Source: Rosellinia necatrix (lineage: Eukaryota; Ascomycota; Sordariomycetes; Xylariales; Xylariaceae). From it: a stretch of DNA of 64,000 nt. The translations under genes were made by a program, and so were the position numbers. Under the pieces are notes generated by a model. That model searched no databases. It was not told the DNA's origin and was given only the letters and a program-made list of their open reading frames with translations. The stretch spans positions 4,129,001-4,193,000 of the forward strand of contig JAGYVD010000004.1 of the NCBI GenBank assembly GCA_021209875.1, read 5' to 3'. Positions 1 through 11,397 of this stretch are shown in pieces. The first letter of the stretch is position 1, and every line of letters begins with the position of its first letter.

Positions 1-842
1 TAGAACAGCATGACGACCTCATTGGGACACTCGACAACAGCACTAATTATACGATAATAGCGCCTTTTAACGATGCTGTATTGGCCCTATCACGAATCAT
101 AGACGAGTCAGGGCAGTTTTTTCGACGCGAAGATTCTGGAACCCCGCCTAAGGTTGCACTACTCTTCATCGAACGAGGAGATAACTTCCCAGACCTAGCA
201 TTACGACAAGCAACGCTGAGAGCCAGCCTAAGGGGTCCGCAATATGTCAACATTAGGCCCGGCGAGCCAGTCAAGATTGTCTCCGAGCCTGACCCTTCTG
301 ACCGTAAACGCATTGCGCTGACGTCGGGCCTTGGAAACACGACCTCCGTCCTCCTAGAGAACATCACATATCCCCAAGGCAACATCCAGCTTGCCGATAG
401 GTACAACCGCACCGACGCCACCCCTGTTCGGGCGAAACATAAATCTGACGTTTGGTTATTTAGTTTCTTGACTCTTCCCAAACCCCTGAACTCGACTCTT
501 CAAGAGACCAACGGGACGCGCTTCCGCGATGCCCTCATGGACGCATCGCTGCTTAACATCATCTCAGACACTCCGAGGATTACTGCGTTTGTCCCGGTGG
601 ATTCCGCTTTCAAGGGCGTACAAACAAATGCCTCGGTTCTACAGCAACACATTTTGGAAGATGTTCTCGGCTATACCCCTGAATTGTCGGATGGCAACCA
701 TTATACCACGAAAGCTGGGAGTGCTGTTTCGATCTTCTTCAAGAGTGGTGTCTATTACGTTAATAACGCGAAGATCGTCCATCCCAATGTCATTACGAAG
801 AACGGGGTGATTCACTACATCGATACGGTTCGTAACCCCTAA
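1..842 (+). CDS. Fasciclin (FAS1) domain protein, 5'-truncated by window edge
   Basis: The reading frame is open from base 3 to the TAA at 840-842 with no intron needed; the true start lies upstream of the window. The first residues include TIIAPFNDAV, the usual H1 block of a FAS1 domain (T-I-x-A-P-x-N-D-A). A second FAS1 repeat follows: ITAFVPVDSAF, then LQQHILEDV, and a final block ending GVIHYIDTV. FAS1 proteins are usually secreted or cell-surface adhesion proteins; the signal peptide and any GPI anchor cannot be judged because the N-terminus is missing, and the C-terminus stops right after the second H2 block with no hydrophobic tail. So it is probably a secreted, unanchored two-FAS1 protein. 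Domain identity is secure; its biological role is not shown. Confidence 0.85.
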   Translation, partial: EQHDDLIGTLDNSTNYTIIAPFNDAVLALSRIIDESGQFFRREDSGTPPKVALLFIERGDNFPDLALRQATLRASLRGPQYVNIRPGEPVKIVSEPDPSDRKRIALTSGLGNTTSVLLENITYPQGNIQLADRYNRTDATPVRAKHKSDVWLFSFLTLPKPLNSTLQETNGTRFRDALMDASLLNIISDTPRITAFVPVDSAFKGVQTNASVLQQHILEDVLGYTPELSDGNHYTTKAGSAVSIFFKSGVYYVNNAKIVHPNVITKNGVIHYIDTVRNP

Positions 843-2770
843 CTCGTTAGGGTGCCATGAAGAAATGGCCCCTCTCTCCCCCACCAGTACCCCTATTGTC
901 TCCTTCTCCCTCCCACGATCAAAAGAACGACGAAAGTCAGGAGTGAGACTAATTCCGGATTGTCTATTAGTTTATTGTCCCGTCTCTCGTTACCAGCGAT
1001 ACCGCGCCGCAAGCCTCGGAGCCTGGGTCGAGCGCTACCAGAATCCACCAGTCTCTCGCGTTGATGCTACCTCTCTTAGTCGCCATCCGCTTGTCGTATT
1101 GATTGATACCAAGGTTCACTGGGTAATTATTAGAGGACTCCATAAACTCAGGAAATAGGGACGGGGGTAGTATGACAGTAATGTCTGGATATAGAGGTCT
1201 TTATTTGGTGGACTGAGGAGGGCACTTGGTCGACATGTTTTATCTGCGTTTGCTCTCGTGATTTCACCTTCCCATGGCAGCGTACAGGGGCGTCAAACTG
1301 ATGGACATGGGTGGAATTACCGAATTGATGGAATGAGTGAATATAATGTCGTGATCCTAGTGCAATATATTATCTAAGCCATGTCTTCATATCAATCAGC
1401 CCTTTCCTCAATCACCCGCACTGCTCATACTGTGTTTTGCACTTGAACTGTCGTTTTGGTCAGGATGAAATCAAAGGCTCACTGCGGGCTATACAGGCTG
1501 CCATGTTTTAGATTCCGATACAGGGAGCACTAGTCCAAGGACCGCCGGTCTGAACGCCCCCGAGGGAACTAAGTAGCTTTCAACGAGTTCAATACACTCG
1601 AGAGCGTACTTCAGGTGTATGCTTAAGTATATTTAGAACTAAAAGGATTAAGTTCTTTCGTCGATGGACTTCTTAAGTTACCAGCTCATGTACTCGTTCA
1701 ACAGCATTCTATACTCGTGCTTCCGCTGCGCTTCTCCAACGGTAATCTGACAACGTGGGGTGGAGGCCATTGGAGGGATTCGTAGGCGCTGGGATGGACA
1801 TCCGTATGCGTCTTAGTTCTTACCAGCTCTATGACACAACATCCATAGCCAAGATCTTGATAAAGTCATGATATCCCCTCGTGTATCGGCCCATAGGCTC
1901 TTTCATGTCCACGAACCACAAAGAGGACGAAGAGGGCGACGCCCAACGTAGAAGCATGTCAAGAACACGACTCTCTAGGTATCTTCTCACGTATATCTAT
2001 GACCTCGTACCCTATCATGCCCTTAATTTAGACACGCCGGGTTTCCAGCAACGCACAATCCTTTCATGGCCGCCGCATTATCCAAATCTGCAAAACATAC
2101 CATGGAAAGGAGCACCTCTACCGCAGAAAAAGGACAAGGCAATAAGCTTTCTCGTGTGACTCCATCACTCGCGTCCTACGACAGCAACGAACCGAGTTCT
2201 CCCAGAATCGTAGCGAGGCTATGAGATACACTACCTATCCCGGCGAGGGCAGCATCTACAAGAAAATACATAGTACCAACAAAACATTTGAAGGAATCTT
2301 GTAGCCGCCTTTGGTAGATTCGCATTGATCTCGTTCGAACGCTACACTACCTTCTACTGCCATAGGATCATCGCACGAGCGTCCTCTCCGCCTCGGAGCC
2401 TTCTAAGCATTTTTGATTTTATTTCTTTTTGCTTCTAGTAGTAATATTGAGCCCGACTTTCACTAAGCCTACAGTGGCCTTCTATAATGTAGTGCTATAC
2501 TTCTATGATGTATTTAGAGCCATTTTTTTTAAGAATAACTAGGTGTAATAAACCCCTAAACAATGAGTAGGGCGGCAGGCAGAGGTTGTACAAGTTTGAG
2601 GAAATCGCCTAGCTTATCCTGGTCAACTGTACCGGACTGCCCTTCAAGCATACCCATAGCCTGGCACGTCGGCCCCGCCGTTGCTGCGGAAACGAACATA
2701 AGGGTATCGCGTGAGTCGTTAGGCCGAGCGAGGTAGGGGGAAGGGGGGGGGGAGGGGGAGGGGGGGTTTG
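843..2770. other. Intergenic, no gene recognised
   Basis: Only short open frames occur and none resembles a known protein. The stretch near 2400-2550 is T-rich. The end at 2738-2766 is an almost pure G/A run just downstream of the SGNH gene, a simple-sequence tract. Confidence 0.5.
2738..2766. repeat. G-rich simple repeat
   Basis: Run of G interrupted by single A residues, immediately past the stop codon of the SGNH hydrolase gene. Simple-sequence tract; it could form a G-quadruplex, but nothing else supports a function. Confidence 0.6.
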
Positions 2771-3765
2771 TCATATCATGTACTCTACATCGCCGCCCCT
2801 CCGCAATTTCGGTTCGATCGGGTGTTCCTTTTCCGCCTTTTCTTTGATCTCGTCCTCCACTTCCCGCCCGTCATCGCCGTTGTCCGGTATACCGTTGTTT
2901 GCGGGGGCCTGTAGGAAGCCTCTCCACTCGACTTCCCGGATGCTCTCGAGGAAAATGTTACCCATCATGATGTAACCCTCGTCGGTTGGGTGGATCCCGT
3001 CAGGGCCGATGTCGTCCAGCGTCGGGCGGTCGGGTAGTCCCTGGTCGAAGTGCATCTCCGCCAACGTGACCGGCTTCTTCTCGTTCTTCAGGTCTTCGGC
3101 GACTTGGCGGATCTGGACGTTGGCGCTGAGTATGCAGGGCTCGCGCTCGGGCCTCGGCGTCGTGGTCAGCGTCGACATGATTATTGTCGCCCGGGGTTCG
3201 GCCTCTAGCATGAGGTCTACGAAGATCCGCATCCGCGCGCCAATGTTCTCGATGTCATCATCCTGAAAGCAGTCGCTAGTGCCGACTTGTACGAGGATGA
3301 GATTAGGCTGTACCGCCGGTACGGATTGATTTGCGTGCTTGGTGATTGTTCGGATGCGGAAGGCACCCCATCCTTCGACATCGTTGTCGTCCCAGTCGCC
3401 TAGGCGATTGAAACCCACGGCGTTAACGGCATTTCCATAGGACATAATAGTATCGCGGATATGCTTTCGGTAGCCCCGGTCGCCTGTCGATGCCTCGCCT
3501 CGTGTTATCGAGGCCCCGATAAACATGATTCGTAGAGGTATGCCATTTGCGATGGTGCTATTATCGTCCCGGCCCTTCGGGTGGTTTGCCGCCCTAGCGA
3601 CCCCTTGCAAATACTGAGTGTAGTCGACAACATTATAGGTGAGAAGACCTACTTAGCCAAGAGTTAGCCATCGGGAAGCACCTTGGTTATGACGAACGGC
3701 CTACCGATCAGGGCTAATATCAAGGAAAATATTAGCAGGATTTTGGAGCATTTAGACCAGAACAT
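2771..3765 (-). CDS. Secreted SGNH/GDSL-type hydrolase
   Basis: The long frame at 2771-3648 lacks an ATG at its start. A 56-nt intron (3649-3704, GTAGGC...TAG, with GCTAAC branch site) joins it in phase to a 61-nt first exon (3705-3765) that encodes Met plus a hydrophobic signal peptide (M-F-W-S-K-C then LLIFSLILALIG), giving 312 residues. SGNH blocks are visible: FIGASITRGE (block I, nucleophile Ser67), VQVGTSD (block III) and GPDGIHPTDEGY (block V, Asp and His of the triad). Such enzymes are esterases or lipases acting on acetylated polysaccharides or lipids; the substrate cannot be told from sequence. The C-terminal 45 residues are charged and low complexity. Exon 1 is inferred from phase and signal-peptide logic, so it needs transcript support. 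Confidence 0.82.
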
Positions 3766-6018
3766 GGTGAGGCTTCGTCATGGTTTACTTGGATAATGAA
3801 TGAGCTGGATTCTAGCACGCGCGAGGCTAGGAAAGGCCATCCTTATCATGTCTGTGATTTACGCGGCTCTTGGCAAGTTATAGATAGTAAAAGCGCAATC
3901 TCAGGGAGAGTCGGAACTCGGCATGGTGCTCTCTTTGTTGTGCCCCAACTCTGCTTACCCAACGTCGCTACCATGCCGGCTGATTGGATTGAACGGCGAA
4001 AGAAAACGTTTCCGCTCCTGATGATCCGTCAGACATGCTGCCTGGGCGCACGTCATTTCATTCCATCTCCAGGTGCGCGCCATGTAAGAGGGAGACGGGC
4101 GGACAAAGAGGGAGATTGCCTAAGCTCCTTCTATTATCTATTACGCGTACGGGTTGTGCATGTACGGGCTACTACTTTACCACCACACACAAAGGCCACC
4201 GTAGTTTCATTGGCACACGGAAGCACTCCTGCTGCTGTGCCACCCTTCGCTAGCCAGATACACACCCTCGGATAACCGTACGTGGAAGAAGGAATTGCCT
4301 GGCCAAGAAACGCATAATGCCCAGAGCACTGCAAAAGCTGTGTGTCGCTTACTGGGATCGCTTTGGGGGCGGCGCGGGCGATGAATATTTCTGGGTATAC
4401 CTGCGGATATCAGCGAGGTACCTCCTGTGCGTCCTTGTTCCCCACGAATAGCTCCAAATGGCAGGCGACTGTAGCGGCCAAAAGGTCTTTATACCCAACG
4501 AAGCAAGTCGATCCACATGAGTGAGAACGACGTGGGTACATACATGCTCAGCTACCCCATCTGTGCTTATACCGTATGTTACGGGAACATGGCAGAACAG
4601 TTCCTTCTGAGCCATGGCCGCCGACCATCTCGATGTGTATCCGATGACCTCCGGGGTGGACAAAGATCTGGTTAGGAAACAGGGAAGCAGACATCCGGGT
4701 ATGTAGTGCTAAAGTGTTGCAACATTACACATGGCAACGAAGTCCTGACCAACCAGGCTGGCTATTTGGCCCTCGGCCGTTTTGTAGACATGCTGGGGAT
4801 TTATGCCAGGTACGGATTCCGGATCCCCTCCGCAGTTTGAAGAGAGCAATCACTTGGGCTAATGGCCACCGGGTGTGGGCCATCGCGGAATGTTCATCAT
4901 CAATCCGTTCTGGCCAAAACTAGGCCATGTCACGGTCGCTGTATATCAGGTATGGGCCCACGACAAATTGAAAGAGAAAACCCAGACTACCTGATGGCCT
5001 ATACCGTTTGAGAGTGGATAAGACAACTTGCCCTGATATCTAGGCAGTTAGAATAGGGAATTGGGGTACCCCAACTAGGCTTGGTATCTGCCGTGTGGAT
5101 TCACCGAGGGAGGGCCCCTTAACCGTCTAAAAACGCAAGACGCAAGCAAACTAGGGGCGAGTAACGGGAAGAGGGTCCTGGTGACTAGGACATCGATCAG
5201 GACGGTGGGATTTTTGGCGATAAAGAAGAGAAGAGAGGGAAGGAGGAATATAAAAAAAAAGAAGAAGAAAGAAAAGTGGCCAATTGATTGTTATGGCGAG
5301 GCCAGAGTGAGATCCGTTGGATGTGGAAAGGCGGCTTTGATCTGGTCCGTCTCAAGAGTCGGATTGGGTGGATGGATGAACGGGATGACGAGCAATCTGC
5401 AATCTGCATAGCTTCAAAGCGCCCCCGGGAGCTTGTTTGGTGGGGCCCTAACTTATAGGTAGTTTGGTTGGAGTAGTTAGTTAGTGAGTAAGTGTGCATA
5501 ATAATACTTCCCATTCATTGATTTCGACTTAGACCTAAGGCATCTTCAATATTCCCATGCACAATTGATCAAGGATTATATATATATATATAATTCATTT
5601 ACGCCACACAACGTTTTCAGCCGCATGTTGGGAAAAAAAAAAAAAAAAAAAGAGAGAGAGAGAGAGAGATCTATTCCTCGCCCCGTCTGCGCCATTGCTA
5701 CACTAGGAATTAGATTATTGGCCCTCCCGGCCTTGGTGCTCAAGTAGGCATATATTATCGCATTTGAACCCCCAGTACCCCCCCTAAGCTCCTCCAGTCG
5801 TTGTTTATACCCTGGATTAGGATTAAAGAATCTTTCCTTTCCCAAAATACCCGCTCGAATATCCCTCTTTTTACTCCATAATAGTCCGCAAGCTCGTTGC
5901 AGTGGTCTGATCTCTCCGGTGACCTCCGAGGACACTCTCGTGTTGAATTTATTCTCTTTTTTTTTTTTTTTTTATCGCCCCCGATATCCTAAATCCGCAC
6001 TGGTAGCAGGGGGTTGCC
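3766..6018. other. Intergenic, no gene recognised
   Basis: Open frames of up to 159 codons (3796-4275) occur, but they show no family resemblance, no convincing splice partners and no consistent codon bias. Simple repeats lie at 5252-5275 (A-rich) and 5578-5592 (TA). Confidence 0.45.
5633..5670. repeat. Poly-A followed by GA microsatellite
   Basis: About 18 A residues run directly into about nine GA units. A simple-sequence repeat in non-coding DNA; length polymorphism is likely. Confidence 0.85.
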
Positions 6019-6309
6019 TCAGATGATCGTCAGGCACGGCGCGCAGGCGTTCTCGAGGTCGACAGGGAAGAAGCCCGGCGTGTAGCGCGTGGTGTCGGTG
6101 TAGAGGCACCAGGTGCGCGAGTTAAGGCAGACGAGGTGGCCGTTCAGCCTCGAGGCGCAGCTCGCCGGCGCCGTGGGACACGGGATCTCGGGCGACGACG
6201 TCGCGGTGGCGGTGGGGACGTCGCTGGGGGCGCCGCCCTCTTGCCGGGGCAGCGTCGCCGCGAAGGCACCGGTGGCCGGCAGCAGAGCGAGTATGAATGA
6301 GGCTCTCAT
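6019..6309 (-). CDS. Small secreted six-cysteine protein (candidate effector)
   Basis: Single-exon frame of 96 residues. It starts MRASFILALLPATGAFA, a typical cleavable signal peptide, followed by LPRQ, a possible Kex2-like boundary only in loose form. The mature part begins with a Pro/Thr/Ser/Ala-rich linker and then holds six cysteines (IPC, ASC, LVC, TWC, ACAPC), enough for three disulfides. A TATA-like element lies about 145 bases upstream and the 5' leader is C/A-rich, as is usual for expressed fungal genes. Length and cysteine content match small secreted proteins of plant-associated or saprotrophic fungi. No known family was recognised, so 'effector' is only an inference from size, secretion and cysteines. 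Confidence 0.65.
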   Translation of the reverse strand: MRASFILALLPATGAFAATLPRQEGGAPSDVPTATATSSPEIPCPTAPASCASRLNGHLVCLNSRTWCLYTDTTRYTPGFFPVDLENACAPCLTII

Positions 6310-8183
6310 AGTGGATTTGTTTTCTTTTTCTGGTAGGATGAGTTCGATGTGATGATGAAGGTGTGGGGTGAGTGGGTTGGTGGCTTTGAGGGGTGAACGA
6401 GTTATGATAATGGAACAAAAATGCTCTCGGGATGGGGGTTATGGAGAGGCAATTTATAGAAGCATATACTTTCAATTATATCTGCTTGGGAATCCCTTTC
6501 GTCTCTGTCGCTAAGGGCTTACAGGAAAGCAATATTCGTATGAGTCGTTTGAACCCGGCATTGTTACATGCAGTCTAACCTGAACTCGGGGGTTACAGTC
6601 GCATGGGATAGGAAGATCACGGACTTGATCTGTCTCTCGCCAGCTCAGAATTCTCGTATCACTTCCCTTTGGGAGTAGGGTTACCGGGGAACCGTGCCAC
6701 GCGAGCTGAGCGCTGCCTGACATTTGCTGTGCCTGTGCATAATAAGCTGAGGGCGGTCCAGATTGTGAATCCCAATATGTATGCGAGACAGATGCATATG
6801 CAAAGCTGCCTGTGGGTAGTAGCAGTCAATTATAATACTAGGACCTGCACAGTTCATATTGATCGATAATGTATGCACCTAGGTCTAGATAAGCTCTGGA
6901 GCTGGCCTCGGCAGATTCCCCGTCCGATCTTGTTGGTCGGATAGGCCGGGTGGTATTGACGACCTGTGAGGAATGGCACGTTTACTGTGTGAATTCAAGT
7001 CTAGACAAGGCCAAAGCGGACATTGATTCCGCTTGCGGTTTCGATGAGACCACCTCACTGATATTGGGCCGTGTTGTTTTCCATCGTTTTCGCCTCGAGG
7101 GATGGGCATCTTTGCGGCCATCTCGTGTTGTAAATTGTTGTCCATATAGCACCATTCTTTTCCACATGACCTTACTAAAGGACGTCTTTGTTATTATGTA
7201 TAAGCCTACTGTGGGCAAGGATGGTGGTGTGAGCGCATCTGCAGATCAACTTCACGACGAGACTCCGTTTGCATTAGATAAGGTATATCCCGATATGGGC
7301 TAGGGATTAGGTAGGTGGCGGCTAGGTAGCTAAGTAGGTAGCGAACAGTTATGAATTTATTCATACAATCCCTCACTGTTCAGAGGGTCTGGGTTGCAAT
7401 GAAAGTTCAGCCGCAAACGTGGCTCCTGCATATACTAGTCTGGGTAGTTGCTGCAGGTCCAGACATCCAGAGGCAAATTTGTAAGGTCCAGATACCTAGG
7501 TAAGACAAGACTCTGTATGGATAACGCGAAAGGGCCGCTTAGTAAGGCTTGAAGCCATGATAGGATGGTTCTAGTACACGGCAGGGTACGGGAGGTAAAT
7601 CCCCAATATCGGCTCGCTGGACGCCTGGCCCGAATGGTGTATGTCGTCCAACCCACTCTTGTGTAAGATCTCGGTTGGCAATATCTCCGGAAGAATGGGC
7701 AGGGGTTTAATTGCTCGCTGGCTTTCCTACTACTTACTACTTCGATGCTGAAATATGGGCGACGTCACCACTTCGATCGATGAGGACTCGATCGACGGAA
7801 CGATACTGAATAATAGACAGGCAACTACATACCTAGGTTTTAAATTCTGGAGCAACAAGCACGCTTGGGAATGAAGTAGTGTAACAAACGCTCGATCTCT
7901 ACGTCGGTGCAAATGCCTCATAGGAATATTTAATCCATCTGTCGTACTCTGCGTTTACATTGTCGAATCTCACCAGATGCTCAAGTCGCGACTGATTGCT
8001 CCTACCATAGGTCTTCGACGTCATTACCCCTCGTATTCGGTGTGTACATATTTGAACAGCTCCCTTGCCTTGCCATTACAGTCAACGTCAAACTCCTATA
8101 TTTAGTTCTATTTGTAAAACAAGAACGTTTCTAACAAGATCTCCGAGACCGCCGTATCACCTGCCGGGAAGCGGTTTTACACG
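6310..8183. other. Intergenic, no gene recognised
   Basis: Apart from the TATA-like element, no supported gene is seen. Short frames in 6885-7303 do not resemble known proteins. TAGGTAGGT-type motifs cluster at 7308-7345. Confidence 0.45.
6452..6458 (-). promoter_or_regulatory. TATA-like box of the small secreted protein gene
   Basis: TATAAAT on the minus strand, about 145 bases before the ATG at 6309. Position fits a fungal core promoter; inferred from sequence only. Confidence 0.4.
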
Positions 8184-9015
8184 ATGTCTGACAAGCTCGA
8201 TGACAGACCCGCCGGCGGAAGCGGCAGCGAATGCCCGAGGGACACGCCGTCTAAGCGCCGTGACGACTGGAAGCATCGACCGCCATATCGCACGACCAAC
8301 GCGAACGAGGAATTCGCCGCGCGACATACGGCGCACTGCCACTGTGGCGAGGTGAAGTACTGGCTAAGCAGGGAGAAGCCTCTGGCCGCCAAGTTCTGTC
8401 ACTGCGTAGATTGTCAGGCATTACACGGTACAGAAGGCATCGCTCACTATTCCCGGGGTCAAGCTGCCCGGGGGGTGAGCGGATTTGAGAAAATTAACGA
8501 ATTTATTATTCATAGGGGCCCCGTTCCAATGGGCTGCCATATTCCACAAGGAAGATTTGCATTTCGAGAACGGGGCTGACGGTCTCGCCTTCTACCACGC
8601 GCCGACTAAGGGCACGCATTACGAGCTGCCCGTGAAGGTGAGCTGCACCAACTGCCACTCGCCCATCATGGATGAGGGGCGGAATATGGTCCTCATGTTT
8701 CCTGGTATCATCAATTTCAGGAGCGCGGCGGATAAGAAACTTTTCGACCCTCAGTAAGTTATCCGCTACCGGTCACGTTAAGCAATGGGACGCGCCGTTG
8801 CTGGCATGTGTTGCGACCGTAGTGTTCTCGCGGGTTCAATACGGCTGACTCGGCGCTTCAGATGCCATATATTCTATAGCCAACGTGTGATTGATTTGCC
8901 CGATGGAAAACCAAAATGGGTAGGGTTGGATAAAGGCAGTGAACTCATGAAGGATGTGGAATCGTACGAGGCCGAGACTGTTGTAGGCGATCGTAAGATA
9001 GAGTGTACCGAGTAG
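8184..9015 (+). CDS. GFA-family (glutathione-dependent formaldehyde-activating-like) zinc protein
   Basis: Three exons: 8184-8427, 8516-8753 and 8862-9015. Both introns (88 and 108 nt) are GT-AG and phase-consistent. The joined protein (211 residues) has the GFA zinc pattern: AHCHCGEVKYWL, then CHCVDCQALHGAPFQWAA across the first splice, then SCTNCHSP. The C-terminal block reads CHIFYSQRVIDLPDGKPKW, the usual ending of the long fungal GFA proteins. GFA proteins bind two zinc ions through these cysteines; only some act with glutathione on formaldehyde, so the substrate is open. Expected location is cytosolic, with no targeting signal. The first 45 residues are polar and disordered. It is convergent with ORC2, 211 bases away. 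Confidence 0.88.
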
Positions 9016-9226
9016 ACAGCTGAGATTGAGAATCATTGCCACCTGGGTTCAGGATGTGTGAGTTCCTTGAACATATACTAATGCAAACAAACCAAAAGGG
9101 TCCTTGCTTGCATATCAATAATCATGAGCACTGTTGATCATACTATGTCTTCAAGTATACCTTCGAGCTCCTCCTTGCGGAAAGGCACGCTGAGAAGTTC
9201 TGTGCCTAGCACATCCTTGCGACTTG

Positions 9227-10903
9227 TTACCATTTGGTGATCATGGAATCTAATTTCATAGTTAGCGAAATGTCGAGGTGGTCAGGGAAGAATAGAGCCC
9301 ACTCTTTAAGTAACGTCCGAAAGGCCATTTCTGAACTGCAGATGAACTCCTCAACCGCCTTGTTGTATAGCATCCTATACTCAACTCCGGGATTTTCACC
9401 TGATGAATCGGCCTCATCATCCATTGCAATGAGAACCTCACCAACCAGAAGGCGATATAAATTCCTCGCGTTCTCAGTTAAACTGCGCAGGACGTATGTC
9501 ACGCCTTCTTTACCACCCACACGCCTAGCTTTTCTACCCAGGAGTTCATGGACATCATCTACGACTTCCAACTCGACTGTGAACGGGGCAAACGTGGTGC
9601 AGTCGTGGAAAACAAAGCCAAACGAAGACCGCAAACTGCTATCCCATAGCAGTGCGAAATCGGGTGTGTCAGCTGAGCAGACGAATTGGATTTGGGGGTG
9701 CGCGGCCAACTGGGCTAAAATCGATTGAAATCCCGGCCGCCGAAGGGGAGCAGCATCGATTGAATTTAAGATAACGGTAATTGTGATATCGTGCGTAGAT
9801 AAGAGGTCTTTCAGATTCTCCATCATTACCGCTGGTCCACCAGCAGCGAGTTTATGTTTGGGATCAATCGCCACCGAAATGACTGACAAAATGTCACGGA
9901 GAGAACTCATATTCGCACGTACATAGCCGTTGATGATAACAATGGGATGGGTTCCGTGATCCTCAATTGTGCCGTATACGTATTTCGCAAATTTGTGCAG
10001 TAGTGGCCGCTTCGAGCCGTACCCGTACAAGCAAACGCTGAAGCCCTGGGAGAGCTCAAAGGCCCACTGTGGGAAAGATTGTACGTGGATCGAGTCAAGA
10101 AACCGTATGTCTTCCTCGTGGGGGTCTTTGTAGCGCCGCAAGGTGGAAAAGTATTCTTCATGGGTGAGGAGTTCGAGAGAGGCGAGGGTGTTGTTCGAGG
10201 TCTTGGCCGCGCCGGGTCGGTTCTGCGCAAAGTAGAGCTCGTGAGGAGGTAGGTCTCGGGGCGGCGTCGGGGATTTCTTGCGTGTTCGGGTCGCTTTCGA
10301 CGTCTCTTTTGTTCGGCCACGAGGCTTCCTCGACGGTGTGGCGGGTTCATCCCGTGCCTCGTTGACGCCTTCTTCCTCGGGGGCGGCCTCTGCTGTTCCC
10401 TCTCCCACCTCTTCGTCCTCGCTCGATTCGTAGATTTCCCGAGCAATGTCCTCATCGGCCTCCTCGTCGCTGGACACGCCGGCGACCACCTTCTCGATCA
10501 GGGCCCTGACACTCTTTTTCCTTGCAGACCGATCGTTGCGCTGCCGTCGTGGTGTCTCCCCGTTGGCGGCGCCTCTGGTTCTAGAAGGCGTCACGGGATT
10601 GATTCCCTTGCTTTTGCGGCCCCGCGGCGTAGAAGCCTCGTCGTTTCCATTTGGAGTGGCCGTTGCAGGCTGCTTCCCTCGTTTCCTGGGTGTTTCTGGT
10701 CCCGCTGGCTTCCTCGGAGTGTTGTCGTCGTCCGACGGAAAGTCATACTCAGAGCGGGCATGATTGGAACGTGTGCTGGCGGTTCGCCGCTTCGATGGAG
10801 TAGTCTCTTCTTTCTCGTCAACCTCCTCTCGGCCTCGTTTCCGAGGACTGCTCCTCGCCGTTATTTCAGCAATATCCTGCTGTTGTCGTTTCGTACGTAC
10901 CAT
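9227..10903 (-). CDS. ORC2: Origin recognition complex subunit 2
   Basis: Single exon, 558 residues. The first about 215 residues are Lys/Arg/Ser/Pro-rich and disordered, with many SPxK and TPRK-like CDK-type sites (for example TPSKRR, TPRKP, SPRKR), as in other ORC2 N-termini. The conserved ORC2 core follows: ELYFAQNRPGAAKTSNNTL, then FPQWAFELSQGFSVCLYGYG with SKRPLLHKFA, where the fold resembles an AAA+ module but keeps no full Walker motifs, as is normal for ORC2. The C-terminal winged-helix part (near RTLLKEWALFFPDHL) is present. ORC2 is part of the six-subunit complex that marks replication origins and loads MCM. It is divergent from the GEP4-like gene with a 494-bp spacer. Confidence 0.95.
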   Translation of the reverse strand: MVRTKRQQQDIAEITARSSPRKRGREEVDEKEETTPSKRRTASTRSNHARSEYDFPSDDDNTPRKPAGPETPRKRGKQPATATPNGNDEASTPRGRKSKGINPVTPSRTRGAANGETPRRQRNDRSARKKSVRALIEKVVAGVSSDEEADEDIAREIYESSEDEEVGEGTAEAAPEEEGVNEARDEPATPSRKPRGRTKETSKATRTRKKSPTPPRDLPPHELYFAQNRPGAAKTSNNTLASLELLTHEEYFSTLRRYKDPHEEDIRFLDSIHVQSFPQWAFELSQGFSVCLYGYGSKRPLLHKFAKYVYGTIEDHGTHPIVIINGYVRANMSSLRDILSVISVAIDPKHKLAAGGPAVMMENLKDLLSTHDITITVILNSIDAAPLRRPGFQSILAQLAAHPQIQFVCSADTPDFALLWDSSLRSSFGFVFHDCTTFAPFTVELEVVDDVHELLGRKARRVGGKEGVTYVLRSLTENARNLYRLLVGEVLIAMDDEADSSGENPGVEYRMLYNKAVEEFICSSEMAFRTLLKEWALFFPDHLDISLTMKLDSMITKW

Positions 10904-11397
10904 TGTATGTTATCGGATCACCTATCACCTGGGGATGTTGCACGATGGGCTAGAAGGAGGGCGGTTATGGATGGGGTAGGGTAAGAAGTATGGACTAGAC
11001 GCTTTCTAGCTTCACGCTCTGTATATCTATCTACCTAGGTAATGGCAATACTTATTTAGGTAGTTGCGACGACGCGTCCGACTGCGCGACTGGACTGGGG
11101 CAAGTCAAACAAGTGGCACCTACCTATGGGGACCATTTTACTACACTACCTAGGATGGCTTAGTTGCTAAATCCGTGCTGATGTACCTATGCCGTAGTGC
11201 GTTATAGTGTGGTGTAGGTACTTACAAGATACTAAGTACCTAAATAAGTACTTCCAATAGGATAAGGATAGCCCCTAGGTACTCAGCACCTCTCGAAGGT
11301 GCTAACATTTTTGCACACATTTACATACATCTATTAGTTACATCTATTTCACGTTTTCAAATAGCTTCAAGACAAATAAGTGCGGAAGGGCTGCACA
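10904..11397. promoter_or_regulatory. Divergent promoter region of ORC2 and GEP4
   Basis: The 494-bp spacer lies between two start codons facing apart, so it must hold both promoters unless unseen exons exist. It is rich in CTACCTAGGTA-type palindromic words (11028-11062, 11120-11154, 11212-11282). No further factor site can be named with confidence. Confidence 0.45.

Noticed and set aside
3796..4275. 159-codon frame
   Set aside because: No signal peptide, domain or splice pattern, and an equally long frame overlaps it on the same DNA; probably chance.
6543..6560. T-loop-like GGGTTCAAA on the minus strand
   Set aside because: The flanking bases do not pair into a T arm and there is no matching D arm or acceptor stem.
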